A DNA stretch of 64,000 nt from Amanita rubescens (lineage: Eukaryota > Basidiomycota > Agaricomycetes > Agaricales > Amanitaceae), in the NCBI GenBank assembly GCA_015039365.1, contig WION01000199.1, positions 1 to 64,000 of the forward strand, written 5' to 3'. Within the stretch, counting starts at the first letter, position 1. The number at the start of each line of letters is the position of its first letter. Below, one piece after another: positions 1 to 10,866 of this stretch. Under the pieces are notes generated by a model. The model worked only from the letters and a program-made list of their open reading frames with translations, had not been told where the DNA came from and searched no databases. The translations under genes and the position numbers were made by a program.

Positions 1-712
1 TCGAGCAGAGAGTATTTGCAAGGGAGGAAGCTCCCCTTGTAGAGATACTATACTCGTCTAAATAGTTCATTTAGGAAGACATGTCAAGTTTTTACTTGAC
101 AATGCGACATATACACACTCGCATATCCATCAGAGGATTCTTTTCACACAAAGAATCATCGTCATATATCTCGCTATTTACATAGCTTGATATTTATGCA
201 AGTTGTTAAACGTTATCGTTTACCTGCCAAAAATATTCATTTAGCACTTAAGGATATATTCTTATCCTTTATTAAACAAAGTAATAAATCATATCAGAGA
301 CAGCGAAGGCAGTAGAACAAGCCCCTTCTCGATAAATATGATTTCACACACTTTGTAAGGCTTGAAGCCTGGGGGTGCTTTTATAAATGGATATTATCAA
401 TATGACAGGAAACTCGATTTTTGATAAATCGATTCAAACAATATACATCATTGTATTGGCTTTTCGACAAAGTCATATCCTATACCTTTAGGATCAAACA
501 ATGATAAATATTGTATAACGTATACAACAAACATTATAGGAATATTAAAGAAATATATAATACAAGGGATTAAGGTGAAAGCAGCATATAGTCTGGATCC
601 CCGTACTTGTACACGAAACGAGAGATCTTCCGTGAAGACTTTCAAGTCTTGCAATTCCGGTGACTCGTATAAAGATATTTCATATATTCCTGGATAACTT
701 AGCGAGGGGGTG
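1..712 (+). other. 3' noncoding tail of a Ty1/Copia element (Copia-C)
   Basis: AT-rich sequence with no recognisable coding frame. It ends in a purine-rich tract (about 700-710, GCGAGGGGG) directly before a TGTTAAAG LTR start. The same order (AACTTAGCGA, G-rich polypurine tract, TGTTGAAC) is found at the 3' end of the complete Copia-A elements in this window. It is therefore read as the end of a + strand Copia element whose body is left of the window. The 68-codon open frame on the - strand here has no recognisable content. Confidence 0.5.
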
Positions 713-1240
713 TGTTAAAGTTATCTTATCTAATCATATAAGATAACGTATATCTTATCTTATCTCATATAAGATAATACATCATATCTTATCCTATAGA
801 TTAGGATATACAGATTAGATGTACATACATGCATATATGTATTCACATACATATACACATGTACATATACATACATAGGATACTGGAATATCCTATAGTC
901 GCTTGCGTCATCCCATTACTGCGGTAGACGCGTCATAGCTGCGCTAGACGTCATATCATACGTCATGCACAGCTCTTCCTCTATTTACTATACTTTGTAC
1001 TTATTAGGATACTAGTAGTATATAAGACTACCTGTACGTAGGTACAAATAAGAACCTTCCTTCTCCTCTTACCACCACATCCTATATCCATAGGATAGTG
1101 AGTTATCGTTCGAGGTCGTCACCGCCACTCTACACTCCACTCTAAGTAAGTATTCACTTTAATACTTAGACGCTGCGCTGCTGGGCGTATCTTCGTCACT
1201 TGAATGTAGCTATACAGCCTGTCAGACTCGTCCTTGCTAA
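713..1240 (+). repeat. 3' LTR of Copia-C (right edge approximate)
   Basis: Starts TGTTAAAG after a polypurine tract. The first 120 bp are rich in ATAAGATA/TATCTTAT palindromes. A TATA-like stretch (AGTATATAAG, about 1016-1025) and the downstream block around 1125-1180 resemble the equivalent part of the Copia-A LTR (CACTC..GGTAAGTA and GACTGCGCTGCT). The right edge is not marked by a clear TCAACA and was set where hAT coding sequence begins. The element sits inside a hAT transposase gene. Confidence 0.5.
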
Positions 1241-1249
1241 GGTAAGTTG

Positions 1250-2726
1250 CCGTGCATTGAATATGACATGTGCTCACCTTCAAATAACCAGCTCCGCAAC
1301 TTATCCTTCAAGTTGATCCATTCAACCACCGTTCTCGGTCCTGCCTGGAAGCGATGCTTGGCCGATCTGAAGATGGATTACCGTATCATGCCTCGTGACG
1401 TCACAACGCGCTGGAATTCGACGTATGACATGCTGGACTTCGCTATAAAATATAGAGATGCGTTAGATAAGATGACGTCGGACAGGAGAAATGACTTACG
1501 CAGGTATGAGATGGATGACAGCGACTGGAAGCTGGCAGAGCAACTCCGTAATGTGCTCGAGGTAAGTCTGGCCGCACTGCTGCCATGATGCTTATCTAAC
1601 ATTTTACACGCTTCTGCTCGTCTACCTCAACTCATCCACCTCAACTCGTCAAATCATCATCTATGCCTAATCGGTTGTCTGTAACACTTAAAACCTGGAA
1701 CGTTCTTCAAAACTGGAACACACGATGATATCCGATATGACAGATCTTGAAGGAGGCAACACAGTACTTCTCTCGTGCTAAACCTAACCTCGCTCAGGTA
1801 ATCCCGGCCATAGACGCAATCCATGAGGAGTTTTCCTCTTTCATCCATCAACCATCTGTACCGGATCCGATTCGGGCAGCAGTTGAGATGGCAAAGAAGG
1901 TGCTGAATCGGTATTATTCAAAAACAGACGACGTTGAAATCTATCGGATTGCGATGGGTAAGTTGTGGGTTTTCTTATAGCCGTAAAACATTAACTGACG
2001 TGTTTTAAGTCTTACACCCTCGTCACAAGCTAGCTTACTTTACTCATGCAGGCTGGGAACTGAGGTGGGTGAACACAGCCCGAGAACTCGTCGAGCAAGA
2101 ATACGAACGCAACTATGAAAACCTTGATGTTGATGGGTCCCAGGAGGTTACGCAGAGCGGTGAAAGCTCCAAGAGTGCATCAAAGGTACATGGTTATCAT
2201 CTCTTTCGTACTTTGTCAGGTCAGCTGAAATTTATATGAGGCTTCGTCCACACAGCGCGCCAATCGGTTTGATGCGCTTGCATCGCTAGCGCCTTTATCA
2301 ACTTACAAGCCCTCCGACGAGCTTAAACGGTACCTCCAAAGCGACCCGGAAGATGTTAAAGATGCCGTAGCTTGGTGGCACGAGCATCGTTCAACATATC
2401 CTCGGCTTTCTCGAATGGCATTAGATTACTTGACCATTCCCGGTAAGTCAAACAAATTCTTCTTTATTTATTTATAAGTCTGATTGCTCTCGTGACTCAC
2501 AGCTACCTCAATTGACGTCGAGCGTTTATTCAGTCGAGGCCGGCTGATCATCTCTCACGTGCGCGGCAGGCTAGGTGTACAAAACTCTCGTGCTTTGATA
2601 TGCTTAGGGATTTGGAGCCGATTGGGCCTGGTAAAGGATGTGGATATCAAAGCTGTATCTGGCAGGGAGGAATCCAAAGGTGCTCATCAGCTCGACGATG
2701 GATGGGATACCATACATTTAGAGTAA
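1250..2726 (+). pseudogene. hAT-family transposase, 5'-truncated
   Basis: Spliced hAT transposase fragment. Exons: about 1250-1561, 1744-1957, 2010-2185, 2256-2442 and 2503-2726, joined by GT-AG introns with consistent phase. The first exon has the family motif DVTTRWNSTYDML. The last two hold the C-terminal dimerisation domain, with ELKRYL, WWHEH, PRLSRMALDYLTIPATS and ERLFSRGR, ending at TAA 2724-2726. The N-terminal part (BED finger and first catalytic Asp) is missing because the Copia-C LTR abuts the first exon. All visible exons are open, so the element was probably intact before that insertion. hAT transposases move DNA by cut and paste. Confidence 0.8.
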
Positions 2727-2929
2727 CTATAACTTAGTACTTGTCAATACGGTATCAACAGCTTCAACAGCTGCCACCAGACCCCCGTGACCCGTACCTG
2801 TGACCCGTGACCCATACCCGTACCCGTCAAACCCGTTGATCTCTCACCCGCGGGTCCACGGGTACGGGTAAAGGCGGGTACGGGTCAGGGTGTAAGTGTG
2901 ACTACCCACGGGTTACCCGCTGTGATCCC
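2727..2929 (+). repeat. hAT 3' subterminal region and probable terminal repeat
   Basis: Dense short repeats of ACCCGT/ACGGGT in both orientations (2780-2890) follow the transposase stop. The segment ends about 2929 in a sequence that reads TAGGGATCACAG on the other strand, a plausible hAT terminus. Copia-H coding sequence resumes immediately after. The left terminus is outside the window, so the 8-bp target duplication cannot be checked. Confidence 0.5.
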
Positions 2930-3233
2930 TAAACGAGGCTACTCAGTCAATTTCGACAATAGCGGATGTCACATCTTCAGCAAAAGCCGAGAACTGTGTG
3001 GAGTAGCCCGAGAAGTCGACAATCTTTACATCTTGAATGCCAAACCAGTTATCCCCGAACGCGCCTACGTCTCTCGCACAATGAGAGAGATGAGCGAGAA
3101 TAGCGACTTAGAGTCTGCAACTCTCGAATCGGCACTCATCGCCCGGACCAAAAAGTCCAAGGCACCACTCGGGATTTGGCACCGTCGATTCGGTCATATA
3201 GCGCTTGATGCTGTCAAACAGCTGTTGAGCCGC
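2930..3233 (+). pseudogene. Copia-H pol, GAG-pre-integrase segment
   Basis: Reads YSVNFDNSGCHIF, then IWHRRFGHIALDAVKQLLSR, the pre-integrase zinc-binding region of Copia polyproteins (first half of the HHCC motif). The frame breaks at 3233 inside CTGTTGAGCCGC, where a Gypsy-type LTR is inserted, and resumes at 15662 with the CxxC half (CVPCLEGKQ). Only a fragment of pol, non-functional as it stands. Confidence 0.85.
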
Positions 3234-3630
3234 TGAAACGATCAGAAGAAGGCCGATGCGGAAGTGCGTTCGGCCAAAGGGGCTTCGGAGGTCAGTCCTG
3301 GGGGTGCCTCGGAGGCAGAGAGGGTGCCGAATGCGAAGGTGAATGAGTGGAAGGTGTCCGAAGCACCGAGGAACGAAGGGAACGAAAGGAATCGAACTCG
3401 GAGCAGTAATGGGGTGATAATTCGCTAAGTACAACTACGTACACAATGGTATATATACTACGGAGGCACGAGGTGACCATGTGACAATTCCTGCACCGAG
3501 TCCGAGGCCTGTGCATGCGTCCGAACACAAACGATCATCCTCCAGGGTCGAGCATAGGCTCGGAGTGCTTCGGGGAGCTTCGGAAGGATTCGGAGATCGG
3601 TTCCAACGTAGCCGGAATCGGCTCGTTACA
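3234..3630 (-). repeat. 397-bp Gypsy-type LTR (3' LTR of TR-GAG copy 2)
   Basis: Read on the - strand it begins TGTAACGAGCC and ends GATCGTTTCA. It is 397 bp long and nearly identical to 15265-15661, 37997-38393, 39068-39464 and 40627-41023. On the - strand it carries a TATA-like GTATATATAC. Its + strand left flank is CCGC (3230-3233), and its right neighbour is the element's polypurine side. Confidence 0.85.
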
Positions 3631-3636
3631 CCTCCT

Positions 3637-4341
3637 TGTTGAAACTAGGGGTAACAAGTCCCTAGCGAGCAGCGCAGTCTAGTACATGGAATGTACTACT
3701 TACCGAGTGTGGTGTGGAGTAGTTAAGAGCTTACTGGAGCTGGGGCTCAACAGTAGACAGTAGAGAGGATAATAGGATGAGGATTGACGCTACTAGAGTA
3801 CAGTTTATATACTACTAAACTACAAATAAGTACAAAGAGTCTTATTAGTATGAGTCAAAAGTATTTGACTCATAAGGCGTCATTCCACAGCAATGCACAG
3901 CTATTGTACAGCAATGCATAGCTTTGCGCAGCACTTGACTCATCAATTATATTGACTGACTCATCACATTATCAATCTTCAATGTGATAGGTCGATAACC
4001 ATAACGTATATATGTCTTCTATTCTCATGTCAACATATATTCACATCATCAATAGTTCCACTATTATGATTGGATGATCTTATGAGAATATCGCTAGGAT
4101 ATTCTCATGTCAGAATATGTTCTCATCATCAATCATCCACTATTATGATTGGTAGATGAGTATGAGAATATGTCGAATATATTCTCATGTCAATATATTA
4201 TCTCACACTCAATCATCCACAATTATGATTGGTTGAGAGACGAGTAAGTAACTGAGCGTTATTACATTAGTTAGTCTAAACTAATGATATCACTTATATT
4301 TACTATATACTATATGTATATCGTATATTATAAGTTCAACA
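3637..4341 (-). repeat. Copia-A minus copy, 3' LTR (705 bp)
   Basis: On the - strand it starts TGTTGAACTTATAATATACG and ends AGTTTCAACA. It contains three degenerate repeats of about 80 bp with CCAATCATAATTGTGG-like cores and a TATATAAAC promoter element. The adjacent polypurine tract is 4342-4350. Confidence 0.9.
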
Positions 4342-4356
4342 CTCCCCTTCGCTAAG

Positions 4357-7300
4357 TTATTTATTAGCTTTCAAAAGGGTAGTCAATTTATCATTTTCTC
4401 TTTCATAGTATTTAAAGATTTCTTCAAGATATCCTCGCACTTCAAGATCTTGAATTCTTTCAAATATTTTACTATGTTGTCCTGGGGACTTATTAAGGGT
4501 TTTACTTTTAATATAATTAGCAAAAGTTTGTGATGCCTTAATATGATTGGTTAATGATATTTGACTATCATCTAGGATTAATCCCATCTTCATTCGGAAT
4601 ATTACAAATTTTGAATATGGTAGATTTTTGGTCATTATATCCACAACTTGTTCATTGGTAGGAATGTATGTGAGTTTAATTTTCTCACTTTCAACACATT
4701 CTCTAATGTAATGGAATCTTATATCAATATGTTTTGAACGATGTTCTTGTGCAGGATTACTAGCTAAGAACATTGCACCTTGATTGTCACAACATAAGAA
4801 AATAGTTTTAATTGGAAAATCAAGTTCACTCATAAGTGACTCAATCCAAACTATTTGTCTTGATGTATCAGACATTGACATGTATTCTGCTTCAGTTGAA
4901 GACAGTGCCACTACTTTTTGTTTTCGTGAAACCCATGATATAGCACCTCCTGCGAGTTTTACTATATATCCAGTGACAGATTTTCTTGTAATCTTGTCAG
5001 CACCCCAGTCAGCATCAGTAAAGGCTACAAAGCCTTCTTTATTTAAACCATTGTAAACTATTTTAGTTTGTACAGTGGTATTAACATAGCGTACTATGTA
5101 TAATGCTTTCTGTATGTGTTCTTCATTTGGGTTTGCACAAAACTGAGACATTAATATTACTTGATAAGTAATATCAGGTCTTGTTCCTAATGCAAGATAT
5201 AACAACGATCCTATTATTTGTTGAAAATAAGATCGCATTTCTGCTGTACATTCTTTTGTAGCAGCAGTTGGAATGTATCCTGTTGGTAAAGGTGTACGAG
5301 TTGGTTTACAATTTTCTAAACCAAATCTTGTTACAACTTTCTTAGCGTATGCATGTTGATCAATAATAAGAGTACCCATGTTCTTATTGTAATTGATTTG
5401 CATACCTAAGTATTCTTTAACTTTTCCAAGATCGTGACATTCCCATTTCTTCATAAAAGCATTTTTAACTTTATGAATTTCTGGTGTATTGTCACCCATG
5501 AAAAGCATGTCATCGACATATACTATACACACTATTATAGTGTCGTCTTCTCTTCTGACATATACGCCAGAATCAGATAAACAGCGTATAAATCCTAAAT
5601 CCTCTAAGGATTTATTAGCTTGTTTATTCCAGGCATATGAGGCTTGTTTAAGTCCATATATTGCCTTTTTAAGTTGGTAAACTTTTTGTTCTTGGCCTTT
5701 GACTACATAACCTTCTGGTTGTTGCATATAGATATCCGCTTCGAGATCTCCGTACAAAAAGGCTGTTTTAACATCTAGTGCTTCAATATCCCATTTTTCT
5801 AGCACAGATATTGCTAACAAAAGGCGAATCGTTTCATATCTTGCCACTGGCGAAAACGTTTCATCATAGTCAAGTCCAGGTCTTTGAGAAAATCCTTTAG
5901 CAACAAGTCGAGCCTTCTTTCGACCGTCAGATTTAATATCGTATACCCATCTACATTTAATAGGTGTACGATTATGAGGTAATTCTGCAAGCTCCCAGAT
6001 TTTTCTATCATTCAATGATTTCATTTCATCATTCATTGCTGTTTCCCATTGTTCATAAGATTTGGGATCAGCAATTTTGACTTTTTGAATATCTTTGTAT
6101 TGATATTCTCTGATATTATCTCTTGAAATATCAATAGTAGGAATTGCTTGTGCGAGTAAGTAATTCAGAAAACCATTACCTTGCTCTTTAATGAGACATG
6201 ACATTTCATTAATTTGAGCATTGTGTAATGTTGAATAAAGTAATTTAACTTTATCAATATGTTGTCGTATTTTAGATCTAAGAGAATATCTGATTGTGAC
6301 ATCAAGTCTTGGATCAGATTTATCTTTTTCTTTAAGATCTTGAATCAATTCTCGAACAACATCTTGTTCTTCTGTAATTTCTTTTTCAATTTCTAATGGT
6401 GTTTTATTACCATAAGCATTGTCTTTCTGTATAACCGGTTTTCTAGATCTTTCAGATCTTCGAGTAGGTTCTACAGGTTTTTTAGCAGTTCCTTTGCCCT
6501 TTCCTTTGGTAGGTTTATCTTTAAGACTTTGTACAGGTAGATCTAATTCAACGCCTGTAGGTTGATCTAATTCAGCACCTTTGTCTTTTGAAGATGTATC
6601 TTTCTTTTCAAAGAAAGATTCTAATTTATCATCCCATTTATTGTCATCATCATCATCATCTGATGAATTAGAACTAGAATGATTTTCAAAGTTGAAATCA
6701 AAGAAATCATCGTCTGAATGCTGCTGTTTAGATGAAATATCTCCTTCATTATCTGGTTTACCATCAGAGATATTTTTATCTGAGTTTTCAGAATTATCCT
6801 GTTCAATAGGCCTGATAGGGTCCAAGTTTTTTGTATAATTTTCATCTTGAGGTTTGGCTCTTGGAAATTTGGTTTCATCAAATTCAGCTTGGGTGGATAC
6901 TCGAAGTTGATTTGTATTTGTCATGAAGCGGTATGCTTTTGCATTCGGTTCGTATCCAATAAAGGTCATTATTTCAGACCTTGGTGTTAATTTATTTTCG
7001 CGCGATTCATGTGGGATAAATACCCAAGCTTTAGATCCGAATATCTTAAAGTAAGAAACATCAGGTTTCTTTCCAGTAAGATTTTCAACAGGGGTCTTCC
7101 ATTTGGTTCGTCTAAGTGGAGTACGATTATAAACATGTACGGCAGTTTCGATCGCAAAGTTCCACCAAGATTGAGGGCATGAAGCATGTAATCTCAATGC
7201 TTCACTCTTTTCCCAAAGTGTTCTATTCATGCGTTCAACCTTTCCATTTTGTTGATGTATATATGGAGTAGATTTTTCATGAATGATTCCTACATCAGTT

Positions 7301-10300
7301 AAGTAATCTTGTATATTTGTGGACATAAATTCGCCCCCTCGATCGGAACGAACGATTTTTATGTTATATCCATATTGGTTGTATATTTGTTTGTGCCAGC
7401 CTTCAAATACTACAGCGACGTTAGACTTTTTCTGTAATGGTTTTACCCATACATGTGATGTACAATCATCAAATATTACAAGTAAATATTTTTGTTTATG
7501 ATAAGATTGTATTGGAAAAGTCATCAAGTCACAGTGTATACGTTCAAAGGGTTGGGTAGCACGTTTTTCTGAAAGAGGAAAGCTTTGTGAAACAGCTTTT
7601 CCTTTTAGACAACCGTTACAAGGTTCTAAGTCTTTAGGAATTGTTAAGGGAGGGAAACCCTCTAAGTTTTTAGAGCCTAATTTTAATATTTGTTGGCTAG
7701 GATGACCCATCCGTTGATGCCAAATTTCATATCCAACAACATTAATAGTGGTCATCATTAATTTATAATTTGAAGGTTTAATAATTTGACCTTCTGTCCA
7801 CATTAATGTTTCGTTACCATCTCCTGGAAATCCTTCCAGTGATGCGTTTTCAGAGCCTTCTCTGTAGAAAGAAATCCTATCATTATCTTGTTTTGCAATA
7901 AAACCTTGTTTACACAATGTTCCATTGCTTATTAGTCGTAGTGTGGCACTTGGCATATGGAGGACCGGATAAAGTTTCAATCTTGAAACCGAACCATTTT
8001 TAAGGGTGTGATCCAAAATCACAGTCCCTATACCTAATATATCTGCTTGATTATCAGCTGTAAATACTGAAGTAGGAACTTCATATTTTTTATAGCTGAC
8101 AAAATCTTCTAAGTGTGCGGTAAAATGATGTGATGCACCTGAGTCACACATCCATATTGTAAGTCCTTTATTATTTTTATAACATTCAGGACATTTGCAA
8201 GAAAGTGATTTATCACAGAGTTGACTATATGGGTCTTGAAGATGTCCAATGTTTATTACATTAGCATATCTTTCATTTAATTCACTTAAAGTTTGATCAT
8301 AAAGTTCATCTATATGATTCTGATCATAAAGACGAGCTATTCTTTGATGATTACTTAAGTTTTCACGCATATTGGCATCAAAATAATATAAATTTCGAAG
8401 ATCTGTAGATCTTCTTGGTGTAGGGTATACAATCGGTACATTAGATGGTATTACCGGTACAGTATCAATAGTACGATTAGTTGGATAATCGTATAAATTG
8501 AAAAAATCTTCATAAGGCGTAATAGGCCTTGTTGGGATTTGAGATGATGCCATAGATTCTGGAGCCGTATGGTAAACAGAATCTTGATCAGATTGGTAAA
8601 AGTAATTTAAATCTGATGAACTTACAGATTCTGGTCGGAGGGATACAGTGTCATGGTCATTTACCATCCCTCTCAACATATTTTGTAAGTGTTCTAAAGT
8701 GCGTGCATTAGTATTCATTCTTCGAGCTTCCAAATTAGCTCGTCGAACTTGATCCACATAATATTGTCTGGTATGTACATACCACCAACTTATTTGTTCA
8801 TCATCAAAGGAACCAGGCATTGGTTCCTCAGGCTCTTCATCGGTATAAAGTCCTTCATACCCTGAAGAATTGGCCTCAGATTGATGTGATTCATTATCTG
8901 TTTGATATCCTTCATTATCGGTTTGATGATGGGATATACTAGAGGAAGCAAAGATAGGACTAGAAAGATCGTCCACACTTTGAGTATCCTTAGTATCTGC
9001 AAATATTGCAGAATCAAAGATATCAGAGTAGTCCGTTGATTCAGTTCGTACTTTTTGTACATCTCTGGATACAGAATCTCCCGAATCTTCGGATATCTCA
9101 TCAATTCTCCCCATGAAGTCGTCCGTGGGAACCGCACGAGTACCTTTGTACTTGTAAATCTTGGGGACAAATTCTTCATCAAAATCTGTCATTACCTGAT
9201 CTCCAATTCTGGCAATCAGAGGTAAAGATGCTGATGTCGAAGATGCCATAGCATGCCCAGAACCAAGTGTTGATTGAGCTGCTGTGCGAGCAGCAAGTTT
9301 ATTCGCACGATTCTTTGCTTTAGCTGCCTTATTGCGTTCCCAATTTGGTCCTTTAGACTGATTAGGAACTTGACCAGCCCATTGGGGTCTAAAAGGAGTC
9401 TGAGATTGGCCAGGTGTATGTTTTGGTCCATTAGATGGTCCACCTGTCGAAGTATGTTGTGTTGGGTTTCTTCGATTTCCCATTGGTTTTCTTCCACCTC
9501 TGCCTCGAAAGGATTTCCCACGATAGGAATTCCAAGGGGTGCGAGGTTGTCCTTGTTGCAATTGTTGGCGTGCCATATTTGCAACTACTTGAGAGTTAGA
9601 ATGTTTATTCCCTCTCGTGACAACAGAAGTATTGGCATTGTTCCTGTTACCTTTCCTTCGGGACCATTCCTCAGATATGAGATTAAGGAATTCATCTACA
9701 GTGTCATCATCTGCGGAATGTGCCAACAGATTTGCGACAAAGCTGTCCCATGAAGGAGGTAAGGCATGTAGGATCGTCATAATTTGCATTTTGACGGTTA
9801 AGGTTACACCTTGGTTTGATACTCTATTAATCAAGTCCATAAGATGTGGAACTTGAGTGTTTGGATTGGAATTCTCTTTGAGTTTCCAGTCGACAATTTG
9901 TCTATAGAGTCCAAACGTAGCAGCCAGACCTTGTTTACCAAATTTATCCTTTAGAGATTTCCAAAGGACTTCGGCTTTATCATTTTTATCGTCAACAAGG
10001 TGTACTAGATTAGGTGCTAGTTTTAAGGTAATGTAACCTTTGGCTTTCATATTGTCCTCTTTAAATTCAACGTATTCTTTGCGAATTTCTTTAAGGGTTT
10101 TTAATTGATCTGGCTTTATGTCAGATGTCTTGATTGCTGCCTTTTCAGACGGTTCAAGATCTCTGGGCCAATCAAGTTTAGGATCAATATGTGCACCAAG
10201 ACCTTGACTGTTCAAGTACGCAGTCATAAGTCTTTCAAATGCAAGCCAATTTGATCCGGTAAGGACAGGAACAATGGAGTTTATCGAGTTGGAAGAAGAC

Positions 10301-10302
10301 AT
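4357..10302 (-). CDS. Copia-A gag-pol polyprotein (1981 aa)
   Basis: Single-ORF Ty1/Copia polyprotein. The N-terminal gag domain (LTGSNWLAFERLM onward) is followed by a basic RGRGG segment and a long acidic Ser/Asp-rich spacer. Next come an aspartic protease with CDSGASHHFT, a pre-integrase HQRMGH motif, integrase with HCDLM, RSDRGGEF and NGKVERMN, a YVDD reverse transcriptase, RNase H (FTDADWG, STEAEYM) and a short charged C-terminal tail. It is about 99% like the plus copy, except for one block just before the protease, where six residues are missing and neighbouring residues differ. No typical CCHC zinc knuckle; a small Cys cluster (CKCPEC) precedes the protease. Acts in cytoplasmic virus-like particles and the nucleus by family knowledge. 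Confidence 0.95.
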   Translation of the reverse strand: MSSSNSINSIVPVLTGSNWLAFERLMTAYLNSQGLGAHIDPKLDWPRDLEPSEKAAIKTSDIKPDQLKTLKEIRKEYVEFKEDNMKAKGYITLKLAPNLVHLVDDKNDKAEVLWKSLKDKFGKQGLAATFGLYRQIVDWKLKENSNPNTQVPHLMDLINRVSNQGVTLTVKMQIMTILHALPPSWDSFVANLLAHSADDDTVDEFLNLISEEWSRRKGNRNNANTSVVTRGNKHSNSQVVANMARQQLQQGQPRTPWNSYRGKSFRGRGGRKPMGNRRNPTQHTSTGGPSNGPKHTPGQSQTPFRPQWAGQVPNQSKGPNWERNKAAKAKNRANKLAARTAAQSTLGSGHAMASSTSASLPLIARIGDQVMTDFDEEFVPKIYKYKGTRAVPTDDFMGRIDEISEDSGDSVSRDVQKVRTESTDYSDIFDSAIFADTKDTQSVDDLSSPIFASSSISHHQTDNEGYQTDNESHQSEANSSGYEGLYTDEEPEEPMPGSFDDEQISWWYVHTRQYYVDQVRRANLEARRMNTNARTLEHLQNMLRGMVNDHDTVSLRPESVSSSDLNYFYQSDQDSVYHTAPESMASSQIPTRPITPYEDFFNLYDYPTNRTIDTVPVIPSNVPIVYPTPRRSTDLRNLYYFDANMRENLSNHQRIARLYDQNHIDELYDQTLSELNERYANVINIGHLQDPYSQLCDKSLSCKCPECYKNNKGLTIWMCDSGASHHFTAHLEDFVSYKKYEVPTSVFTADNQADILGIGTVILDHTLKNGSVSRLKLYPVLHMPSATLRLISNGTLCKQGFIAKQDNDRISFYREGSENASLEGFPGDGNETLMWTEGQIIKPSNYKLMMTTINVVGYEIWHQRMGHPSQQILKLGSKNLEGFPPLTIPKDLEPCNGCLKGKAVSQSFPLSEKRATQPFERIHCDLMTFPIQSYHKQKYLLVIFDDCTSHVWVKPLQKKSNVAVVFEGWHKQIYNQYGYNIKIVRSDRGGEFMSTNIQDYLTDVGIIHEKSTPYIHQQNGKVERMNRTLWEKSEALRLHASCPQSWWNFAIETAVHVYNRTPLRRTKWKTPVENLTGKKPDVSYFKIFGSKAWVFIPHESRENKLTPRSEIMTFIGYEPNAKAYRFMTNTNQLRVSTQAEFDETKFPRAKPQDENYTKNLDPIRPIEQDNSENSDKNISDGKPDNEGDISSKQQHSDDDFFDFNFENHSSSNSSDDDDDDNKWDDKLESFFEKKDTSSKDKGAELDQPTGVELDLPVQSLKDKPTKGKGKGTAKKPVEPTRRSERSRKPVIQKDNAYGNKTPLEIEKEITEEQDVVRELIQDLKEKDKSDPRLDVTIRYSLRSKIRQHIDKVKLLYSTLHNAQINEMSCLIKEQGNGFLNYLLAQAIPTIDISRDNIREYQYKDIQKVKIADPKSYEQWETAMNDEMKSLNDRKIWELAELPHNRTPIKCRWVYDIKSDGRKKARLVAKGFSQRPGLDYDETFSPVARYETIRLLLAISVLEKWDIEALDVKTAFLYGDLEADIYMQQPEGYVVKGQEQKVYQLKKAIYGLKQASYAWNKQANKSLEDLGFIRCLSDSGVYVRREDDTIIVCIVYVDDMLFMGDNTPEIHKVKNAFMKKWECHDLGKVKEYLGMQINYNKNMGTLIIDQHAYAKKVVTRFGLENCKPTRTPLPTGYIPTAATKECTAEMRSYFQQIIGSLLYLALGTRPDITYQVILMSQFCANPNEEHIQKALYIVRYVNTTVQTKIVYNGLNKEGFVAFTDADWGADKITRKSVTGYIVKLAGGAISWVSRKQKVVALSSTEAEYMSMSDTSRQIVWIESLMSELDFPIKTIFLCCDNQGAMFLASNPAQEHRSKHIDIRFHYIRECVESEKIKLTYIPTNEQVVDIMTKNLPYSKFVIFRMKMGLILDDSQISLTNHIKASQTFANYIKSKTLNKSPGQHSKIFERIQDLEVRGYLEEIFKYYERENDKLTTLLKANK

Positions 10303-10517
10303 TTTCTTACTTTGGTTAAGTTTGTTTAAAATCTAAGAAGATTTTCGTAAGAAAAGGTTCAAATAAATAAGGCATAAGAATATATGTGATGATATAATTT
10401 CCGTCCTGATTTCTTAAGCTTAATGTCGTTCATGTCAAAGATGACAAGAATATAGTATTTTTTACTATTCTAGTGTTAATACTAGAAAGTAAACTAGGGA
10501 ATATCTTTTTTACACGT

Positions 10518-10866
10518 TGTAACGTGTCGATTCCGGCTATGCTGGAACCGACACTGAAACCCTCCGAAACCCTCACCGCACCTTCGGCTCGAACCCTCGA
10601 CCTCGGAGCCACGTTCCGAAGCTCCGAGACTCGGTATCGGATACGTTTCGGACCGTATTACACACGTAGCACATGAGGCATGTAGTATATTATGTCGTAG
10701 TTAGTTGATTTTATATATCTTCTTCTCCCCCGCACTTCGCATCTACGTTCCGAGAGTCAACGAGTGCGACCGAGCTCGGACGAGCACCTTTCAGTGCTGC
10801 CGAACTCGCCGGCCGCATCGCATCTCGGAGGCTGCACCCCAAGTCAGCCTCACTTGCGTTGTTTCA
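10518..10866 (+). repeat. 349-bp solo LTR of a third Gypsy-type family
   Basis: Begins TGTAACGTGTCGATTCCGGC and ends GTTGTTTCA, like the 397- and 487-bp Gypsy LTRs here but diverged. It is flanked by the 4-bp duplication ACGT (10514-10517 and 10867-10870). The plus copy of Copia-A has the uninterrupted site (GGACGTGTAAAA at about 45698), which proves the insertion and its exact borders. It replaces the last codons of the extra ORF. No internal sequence remains, so it is a solo LTR. Confidence 0.9.

Noticed and set aside
1..1240. Precise right edge and target duplication of the Copia-C LTR
   Set aside because: No clear CA terminus could be chosen and the left flank is outside the window.
9274..9753. 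159-codon frame antisense to Copia-A gag-pol, and its match at 46940-46461
   Set aside because: Lies opposite a strongly supported polyprotein; conserved only because the two copies are nearly identical.
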